DNA from: Bugula neritina | Taxonomy: Eukaryota; Bryozoa; Gymnolaemata; Cheilostomatida; Bugulidae | DNA length: 57,500 nucleotides | NCBI GenBank assembly: GCA_964035545.1 | Contig: OZ037769.1 | Location: 222,501-280,000 of the forward strand | Reading direction: 5' to 3' | Part shown: positions 46,187-57,500 of the stretch, one piece after another | How the letters are laid out: each line of letters opens with the position of its first letter | Position numbering within the stretch: position 1 is the stretch's first letter | Notes under the pieces: generated by a model | The model's database searches: none | The model's input: the letters and a program-made list of their open reading frames with translations, nothing else | Told to the model about the DNA's origin: nothing | Program-made: the position numbers and the translations under genes

Positions 46187-49100
46187 ATGGACAAGAATGA
46201 GTACACTGGGGACTCTGCTCCAGCACCGGTGAAGGCACTGGATCCATTATATGGCAGCAGGGTGCTGGTCACAGAGGCAGCGGGAGAAGAGAACCTGTAT
46301 GCAGATCCACCTGCACCAGTTCAGGCAGAGGTTGTGTCTGCTGACTCCCCACAGCTACCACGAGTTCCTGGTGATCCTGTGAACTCTTACTGTGGCCCTG
46401 ACCCACCCACCCCAGTCTTAGCAGAGAGTCTCAGCACAACTTACCAAGTTTCACAGTCTACTTCAGCCCCAACCCAGTTCTCTGTCACAGAAGGAGGTGT
46501 TACAGTTCAACAGGTTAAGTGCTATTAAATTAGTCCTTCTATAGTTTGTAATGATAGTGCTATAGTTAGTAATGATAGTGCTATAGTTAGTAATGATAGT
46601 GCTATCGCTTGTAATGATAGTGCTATAGTTAGTAATGATAGTGCTATAGTTAGTAATGATAGTGCTATAGTTAGTAATGGTAGTGCTATAGTTAGTAATG
46701 ATAGTGCTATAGTTTGTAATGATAGTGCTACAGATAGTAATGATAGTGCTATAGTCAGTATTGATAGCGCTATAATTAGTAATGATAGTGCTATAGTTTG
46801 TAATGATAGCGCTATAATTAGTAATGATAGTGCTATAGTTTGTAATGGTAGCGCTATAGTTAGTAATGATAGTGCTATAGTTAGTAATGATAGTGCTACA
46901 GTTAGTAATGATAGTGCTATAGTTAGTAATGATAGTGCTATAGTTAGTAATGATAGTGCTATAGTTAGTAATGATAGTGCTATAGTTAGTAATGATAGTG
47001 CTATAGTTTGTAATGATAGTGCTATAGTTAGTAATGATAGTGCTATAGTTAGTAATGATAGTGCTATAGTTAGTAATGATAGTGCTACAGTTAGTAATGA
47101 TAGTGCTATAGTTAGTAATGATAGTGCTATAGTTTGTAATGATAGTGCTATAGTTAGTAATGATAGTGCTATAGTTAGTAATGATAGTGCTATAGTTTGT
47201 AATGATAGTGCTATAGTTAGTAATGATAGTGCTATAGTTAGTAATGATAGTGCTATAGTTTGTAATGATAGTGCTATAGTTAGTAATGATAGTGCTATAG
47301 TTAGTAATGGTAGTGCTATAGTTTGTAATGGTAGTGCTATGCTATAGTTAGTAATGATAATTTAACAACATCAACTGGGATTTTACCATTTGTTGATAAG
47401 TTCGTATATTGACAACAAAACCGCTAATCAGTTTGTGATTGTTTAGAAAATATATTCCTAACAGTAACTAGCAGGTACTTGTGAGAGAGAGTAACTATGC
47501 AGGTACTTATGCTGTGTCCCTCAACCATCAGCACATATATGCACAAGCTCCAACTTGCCTATTCTACATAAATGAATTGTTTTTTACTTCTAGTTTTACG
47601 AAGACTTGATAGAAAAACATTAAATAGAAATGTATGTCTTGCAGTAGGTGTAGCGTTTTGATGGAACTATTTAACCTATTCAATTTTCCCACTGCTGCCT
47701 AGGTCAGCGCTGCCGCATCTGTTTGCTGGCTGGTAATCAGCATCTTCTCAGCAATCCTTTGCTGCCTGCCTCTCGGTGTTGCCGGAGCAGTTCTGTCGTG
47801 TGTCGCCATTACAGACGCCAAGAGGCAAAACAAGGAAACATATCAAGCAAGGCTCTGTCAAGCTAGAATAGTAACAGGAGTTGGGATTGGTCTCGGTTTG
47901 GTTGGACTGGTAGCAGGTCTTCTCTCCGGTGTATGTAGACTTGAGTAGTTGTGTAGAGTGTATGTAGACTTGAGTAGTTGTGCTGAGTGTATGTAGACTT
48001 GAGTAGTTGTGTTGAGTGTATGTAGACTTGAGTAGTTGTGTAGAGTGTATGTAGACTTGAGTAGTTGTGCTGAGTGTATGTAGACTTGAGTAGTTGTGTT
48101 GAGTGTATGTAGACTTGAGTAGTTGTGTAGAGTGTATGTAGACTTGAGTAGTTGTGTAGAGTGTATGTAGACTTGAGTAGTTGTGCTGAGTGTATGTAGA
48201 CTTGAGTAGTTGTGTAGAGTGTATGTAGACTTGAGTAGTTGTGTAGAGTGTATGTAGACTTGAGTAGTTGTGTAGAGTGTATGTAGACTTGAGTAGTTGT
48301 GCTGAGTGTATGTAGACTTGAGTAGTTGTGTAGAGTGTATGTAGACTTGAGTAGTTGTGTAGAGTGTATGTAGACTTGAGTAGTTGTGCTGAGTGTATGT
48401 AGACTTGAGTAGTTGTGTAGAGTGTATGTAGACTTGAGTAGTTGTGTAGAGTGTATGTAGACTTGAGTAGTTGTGCTGAGTGTATGTAGACTTGAGTAGT
48501 TGTGTAGAGTGTATGTAGACTCGAGTAGTTGTGCTGAGTGTATGTAGACTTGAGTAGTTGTGTTGAGTGTATGTAGACTTGAGTAGTTGTGCTGAGTGTA
48601 TGTAGACTTGAGTAGTTGTGCTGAGTGTATGTAGACTTGAGTAGTTGTGTTGAGTGTATGTAGACTTGAGTAGTTGTGCTGAGTGTATGTAGACTTGAGT
48701 AGTTGTGCTGAGTGTATGTAGACTTGAGTAGTTGTGCTAAGTGTATGTAGACTTGAGTAGTTGTGTAGAGTGTATGTAGACTCGAGTAGTTGTGCTGAGT
48801 GTATGTAGACTTGAGTAGTTGTGTAGAGTGTATGTAGACTCGAGTAGTTGTGCTGAGTGTATGTAGACTTGAGTAGTTGTGCTGAGTGTATGTAGACTTG
48901 AGTAGTTGTGCTGAGTGTATGTAGACTTGAGTAGTTGTGCTGAGTGTATGTAGACTTGAGTAGTTGTGCTGAGTGTATGTAGACTTGAGTAGTTGTGCTG
49001 AGTGTATGTAGACTTGAGTAGTTGTGCTGAGTGTATGTAGACTCAAGTAGTTGTGTAGAGTGTATTCCTGTGTGTTCTGAGCTCTACCTGACCCGTATAC

Positions 49101-52100
49101 TCTCAAAGAAATATTCACCATGCTATACAGACTCCTAGAAGTATGAATGTTATAATTCTATTTACCATTTTACAGCTATTACTGACATTTTCCTCGAGAC
49201 GATATGATGAACCCCTGGTATTTGACTCTGGAGTCACCATAAACCAACCATGGGATGGTAACAAAACCCATATAATGATTATTTGCTTCTTTGTGCATGC
49301 TTACTTTGCTAAATACATTATTTGAATTCTACAATACGTAGCAGTTGGAGGTAAATAGATTCTACAATAGTTAGCAGTTACAGGTGAATGCACATCCGTT
49401 CTTTTAGATCAGGGGGTGTATTTGGGATGTTTTCAAGATGTTGATGGCTCTGTGCAACTTGATGGGATAAAGTATAACTTTGGGTGGTCAAACGGAGCCC
49501 AGAAGTGTGTGGAGTTCTGCGCAATGCAAAGTAAGAGGAAAGTTATACAGCCCCACACCACTTAATCCAAGTTCTAACTGCTACCAGTTTACTAAAGAGC
49601 ATTAGCACAATATGGTGGGAAGCTAAGTTGCAGTTTATTACAAAAAGAAAGTTGATTTCTCATTTGTATATTGTAAATTACAAGCTGTACATCTACAAAA
49701 CCTTACTAGACCCTTTGTAGAAGAGATTATTCAACCTCTTTCTTTAAACTTGGTAACAGTGTGCAAGCATTGCTTCACAGGAGGAGGCAATTTCTACAAT
49801 ACGCACAACATTGTGGTAAAACATAATAAACAATACCGTAGTTATCCCCACTAAATAATAAACGATATTGTCGCTATGACCATAGTTGTAGAATATGATG
49901 CTCTATAATAGATATGTAGGCGTAAGATTATGCTGATCTATAAAGGTGATTGGTGTACAAGAAAGTATTATATTACTGCATGTGTGTAATATTGGAATAG
50001 TATGTAAATATATTCTTTTACAGGTTTCAAGTACGCAGGCCTTCAAGGAGGGGACATGTGTCACTGCAGTAACTACTACAATTCTACAACCAGACTTGAA
50101 GAGTCCAGCTGCGATGTTTATTGCCAGAATACTCGGGAAATCTGTGGAGGGTATTCAGAGAGTTCTATTTATAGAACTAACTTCTTAGGTGTGTACGATA
50201 CTGGCTCTCCTGCATACTCATACTGCATCCAATAGGTTTGTTGTTATAGCGTTGTGTACTGTTATGTAGGCTGTTTCCATGACGATTTTCCAGACATGTC
50301 TTTGGGTGAGTTCTCTGCAGAGGTTGAAAGTCACCAGGAATGTATAACAATGTGTGGAAACTACGGTAAGTCTATGTAATGTAATATGTACTGCTAACTT
50401 GATCACATGACTTAGACTGGGATCATCATCATAGACTGAGATCAACATAACTAGCCAGTCACAACTTATATGCTGCTATGTGGTATGACATGTACATGGT
50501 ATAATATATGAGATTATAGCATGATAGTTGTGCAGACAATTCCTCTACGCAATCTACCAAAGTATCCCACAAGTGGACCTGACAAATATAAATAAAAATA
50601 AAATAAGATATAAACGCCATTATATCATAGCTAACTATTTATATACCTTTCAATTTGCATTATCAACTATATTATCTATTCCGTAGCATAAAGTTATTGT
50701 GTAACTGGGAGAATAAAATACTAGCAGTAGTTGGTGGTCTATTACAGCTTATGACTTTGCCGGCCTTCAGAACTCTAGTACGTGTTACTGCGGGTACGAC
50801 CCCAACCGATACGGTGAAGCAAACTTAGCTGAGTGCAACATTCCCTGTGAATACAACTCCAGTTTGACATGTGGTGGGCTGCTTAAGAACACGGTCTATA
50901 AAACACATTTCCTCTGTGAGTATAAGACACATTTCCTCTGTGAGTATAAGACACATTTACTCTGTGAGTATAAGACACATTTACTCTGTGAGTATAAGAT
51001 ACATTTACTCTGTGAGTATAAGACACATTTACTCTGTGAGTATAAGATACATTTACTCTGTGAGTATAAGACACATTTACTCTGTGAGTATAAGATACAT
51101 TTACTCTGTGAGTATAAGGATGTAGTCTCTAAGACACATTTACTCTGTTAAGATTTAGGAGGTTGCATATTTTAGATCACTCCACCTACTACTACCTTGG
51201 TTGTTTCCTGGACAGACCTGATTTCCCTGATCTCAACTCCTTCACCTACACTCTTCAGCAAACTGATGACCACCACGCATGTGTTTCTATCTGCGCTCAC
51301 AGGGGTTCAACTTTACTTACATAACAGCTGCGTTCAAATCATTGAAAATGTTGAAGTCGAAACTTTTAATTGAAATATTACACCTTCTACTAATTTGGAG
51401 AAGATACATTAAGGTTTTACACATAGCTCAGTGTTATAAAACTATCTCGTTAGATTCTTACTGTGACTTAGTTTGTCTGGGTGATTACCTGCAGGTTTCA
51501 GGTATGCTGGGCTACAGAATGGAACTGAGTGTTTTTGCTCACAGACGTATGGTAGATATGGTAAGATGGGGGAGACAGAGTGTTACACAACTTGCCCAGC
51601 ATCTGATGCAATCTGTGGAGGAATTAATAGAAACACTGTTTACAGAACATTCTACCTGGGTGAGTAGCCAATGAGCATCATTCTACCTAGGTGAGTAGCC
51701 AATGAGCATCATTCTACCTAGGTGAGTAGCCAATGAGCATCATTCTACTGCCATATTTGACCATGAGTCTCTCTTGCATTAGCCAACCATGACTATTGGG
51801 TTTCATAGCTTATTGAGGTATTTGTAAACAACCTCTAATAGTTTATTGCGTGTGTCATCACCGAGGAGGTTGTGTCAACAGCAATCTGATGTTTATAGGA
51901 TGCTTTGAGGACGATGCATATGACAGAGCACTGAATGAAAGCATAGACTTAGCTATTAGCTATTTTGACTTTGAACCTGCGATGTGCATCACTACCTGTG
52001 AAGTAAAAGGTAAACACTATAGTGTATATTATATTTATATATTAATGTTTATGAGTCAATGCTGTTCTCATTTATACCAAATCTAGTATGTAGCAGAGCC

Positions 52101-52669
52101 TCTTCTGCTAGAACTGAAATAAGCAGACAAAGCATATGAGCAGAATTCTCGAGCCCTACCAAACATTTAAGAGTTCATATATGTGTAAGCTCTAAGCACG
52201 AGAGACAAGTTATTGCTGTTATCAAACAAAGAGTTTTTTATTGAAAACTGATAAAGAACTTGCTTGAAGTGGGCCTGTTATTATAAATTGCCAATCTACT
52301 TAGTAATGAATACTCTAACTGAATAAAAACCAAGCTAAATAGTAAATATACTGCAGTTTATACCAGAAAATATTATGTAAACATAATCTGCACTCCACAA
52401 CTGTTAGGGTAAAAACTATTGCAAAATAATCATAGCAAACAAGCTGATTGACAGTTGATGGAGCGAGTATTAATAGTGACTGGGTGTTACCAGGTTACTT
52501 GTTTGCTGGAGTACAAAATGGTAATGAATGTTACTGTGGGCACGACTTCAACAAGTACCAGCAAGCACCTGACAACCACTGTGACATTTTATGTGATGGC
52601 AGCTCTGGACAAGTGTGTGGTGGGCACCTACGGAACTCTCTGTACAAGACTTCCCTTCTAGACTTCTAA
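46187..52669 (+). CDS. Gene C: CD225/dispanin anchor fused to four WSC domains
   Basis: Eleven coding exons, 1770 bases, 589 codons plus stop: 46187-46513, 47703-47930, 49176-49257, 49408-49530, 50024-50188, 50270-50365, 50748-50915, 51176-51304, 51495-51659, 51899-52009, 52494-52669. Same phases as gene B. The 109-residue N-terminal tail is Pro/Ala/Ser-rich (DPPAPVQ, DPPTPV) but has no PPxY. The CD225 domain (residues 110-185) has 'ILCCLPLGVAGAVLS', the most canonical TM1 end of the three, a loop 'ITDAKRQNKETYQAR' and a Gly-rich TM2. After a 27-residue linker come four complete WSC domains, for example WSC3 'YYLGCFLD...FRYAGLQ...CFCS...CGG...TVYRT'. Two lack the G of CxCG (CHCS in WSC1, CFCS in WSC3). 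Ends at TAA 52667-52669 with no TM. Head-to-tail with gene B, 1.0 kb apart, so a tandem duplicate. Confidence 0.92.
46540..47355. repeat. 21-bp minisatellite, about 38 copies
   Basis: Unit gctatagttagtaatgatag plus t, in gene C intron 1. Confidence 0.97.
47703..47930 (+). CDS. Gene C CD225 exon
   Basis: 76 codons, phase 0 both ends (gcctag acceptor; GGT|GTATGT donor). Contains the CC pair (LCCLPLG) expected to be palmitoylated in IFITM-type proteins. Confidence 0.93.
47928..49065. repeat. 29-bp minisatellite of splice-donor sequence, about 39 copies
   Basis: Unit gtgtatgtagacttgagtag plus nine bases. The CD225 exon ends CCGGT|GTATGTAGAC and each unit carries gtGTATGTAGAC, so the array copies the donor. 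Its minus strand is open throughout and gives a false 457-codon ORF. Confidence 0.97.
50900..51150. repeat. 24-bp repeat of exon end and donor, about 10 copies
   Basis: Exon 50748-50915 ends ACACATTTCCTCT|GTGAGTATAAG; the unit acacatttactctgtgagta plus four bases repeats that junction. Confidence 0.95.
51648..51748. repeat. 31-bp repeat of exon end and donor, 3 copies
   Basis: cattctacctaggtgagtag recurs; the real junction at 51659 is TTCTACCTGG|GTGAGTAGCC. Confidence 0.93.
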
Positions 52670-53820
52670 GCTATTACTAATTATATTGAATGTCATTGAA
52701 CTATTGAAATCACGTCATAGTGTCTGGCTGATCGGGCTATTGTTATTTCAATTCCTTCACTGAATTCAATAATCAAAGAAAGTATCTTTCATGCAGTGTA
52801 GGTTGTGATGAATATTAGCAATGCAAAATTATTATGTAATAAATAATATAATTCTTAGTCACATTTTTTACCAATTTAATAGCTTCTTACAGATAATAAA
52901 AAAGTTGAATATGTAAAGCAAAAACTTAGTAAATGACTTTGAAATTTCTTATATAGAGAAGAAATAAGATATAGCACTTTGATTTAGCCACACTCCATTC
53001 CAATAGCTAAAACAAAATGCTCTACAAGAATTAAATTCATGTTGTGTTTGAAATCATGAATTTTTGATAGCATAACATTATAAGTGTTTTAACATGAATG
53101 TAAATAAAATATATCCAATGATTAAAGATATACTCTCTGTTCAAAATTTTCATCCAATTAAATGGTGTTAAAAAAAAAGAAATGCTATTCTAAGAATTAT
53201 TAAAAGCTTTGATAAGAAAAAGCTGTAAGTTGTTGCAAGTTTCTCTAACACATCAATTACTAAATTAGAATGTTTGCAATAAACAGCAAATTAATTGATA
53301 AGATTGTGATGTAATAGCTGCATTAATAGCTAAATATTGCAAACACGATCTAGCAACCGATTTATTAGATATAAACATTTGGTTTAGTCATTAACCTGAA
53401 GCTTACAAATAAGGAGAGCATTTAAGGCTTAGTTCATTTATGAAGAAGCAGTTTGATCTATCAGTTAGTACCAAGCAATTGAAGTGTAAGTATAGCATTG
53501 ATAAGTATAACATTAGTAAGTATAACTATAGTAAGTATAACAATAGTAAGTATAAAAATATAGTAAGTATAACAGTAGTGAATATAACATTCATGAGTAT
53601 AACAGAAGTAAGCAATAGACGAGGATAAATTGTATTTTATACATAAATCAATGCTGTAATAAAATGACAATATTATACTAAAATCTAGAAGCAACAAACT
53701 GTGTCAAATCAGAGAAATAGCTTGCTGCATACTGTTATTACCTTGACAACGAGTTATTACCTTGACAACGAGTTATTACCTTGACAACAATTATTTTTGA
53801 TATTGCACGTAAACACTTCT
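52670..53820. other. Intergenic region between gene C and CBM39 gene
   Basis: AATAAA at 52838-52843 is the likely gene C poly(A) signal. The rest is AT-rich; small agtataacaatagtaagt repeats at 53490-53600. No coding exon found; the promoter and a 5' UTR exon of the CBM39 gene should lie near its 3' end. Confidence 0.6.
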
Positions 53821-53830
53821 CACTTTCCAG

Positions 53831-57199
<3,369 letters not shown>

Positions 57200-57500
57200 G
57201 TGACTTTCTACACACGAGTTGAAGTTGTAAATTCATGGTGCACTTTATAGCAGGTATTCTACTATTTGCATGTGAGAAACATATAACCAACTGGTAGCTG
57301 CAGATAGCTATACATCAATATAATACTATAATAATATAACTGTATGTTAGTAATATATTATTGTAATATTTTAACTATAAAATAATGCAGTAATACAATA
57401 ATATAACTATGAATTAACATAAATAATACATACTAATAATACTGTACACTAATACAATATTATATAATAATATGACTACAAAAATATAATAATATAACTA
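57200..57500. other. Start of CBM39 gene intron 4
   Basis: AT-rich (taatataacta words); nothing coding seen before the window ends. Confidence 0.6.

Noticed and set aside
47748-49121. 457-codon minus-strand ORF of repeated QLLKSTYT-like peptides
   Set aside because: It is the translated complement of the 29-bp intronic minisatellite in gene C; it covers a real CD225 exon on the other strand and has no splice or domain support.

Overview
Invertebrate animal (metazoan) genomic DNA. Genes are split into many short exons with GT/AG introns, TATA boxes and AATAAA poly(A) signals are visible, and the gene families (DED-caspase, CD225/dispanin, WSC, Ly6/uPAR-like, CBM39) are those of animals. The species cannot be read from the sequence; a sponge, cnidarian or spiralian is plausible. 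More than a third of the window (about 20 kb by my tally) is tandem minisatellite or microsatellite DNA, almost all of it in introns. Because of this, most long uninterrupted ORFs are spurious, and the real genes had to be assembled from short exons by splice site, phase and domain match.

Layout: (1) 4565 to 1, minus: start of a caspase-8/10-like initiator caspase (two death effector domains, then the caspase domain), cut by the left edge just after the catalytic His. (2) 21284 to 6689, minus: gene A, 28 exons, 1267 codons, a CD225/dispanin (IFITM-like) membrane anchor followed by eleven WSC domains. (3) 21762-23096: a probable non-autonomous DNA transposon with inverted termini. (4) 25109-26059, plus: a possible three-exon, 115-codon PPxY plus one-TM protein, perhaps a miniature relative of the dispanins. 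(5) 28874-32106, plus: a secreted or GPI-anchored Cys-rich protein with a Ly6/uPAR-like domain. (6) 34324-45183 and 46187-52669, plus: genes B and C, two tandem CD225-WSC genes with four WSC domains each, both 11 exons and both 589 codons. (7) 53831 to beyond the right edge, plus: signal peptide, CBM39-like beta-1,3-glucan-binding domain, and Ser/Thr/Pro-rich stalk.

The main discovery is the CD225-WSC architecture, present in three paralogues. A short cytosolic tail with PPxY-type motifs in A and B and a CD225 double hairpin (as in IFITMs) precede a long array of putative glycan-binding WSC modules, which would face outward or into the endosome lumen. There is no signal peptide and no C-terminal TM, so the CD225 domain must be the anchor. 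Next to a DED-caspase and a CBM39 glucan-recognition gene, this suggests an innate recognition neighbourhood; that is inference. A second theme is that many intronic minisatellites are built from the flanking exon-intron junction itself, producing long runs of decoy splice donors or acceptors beside the real ones.
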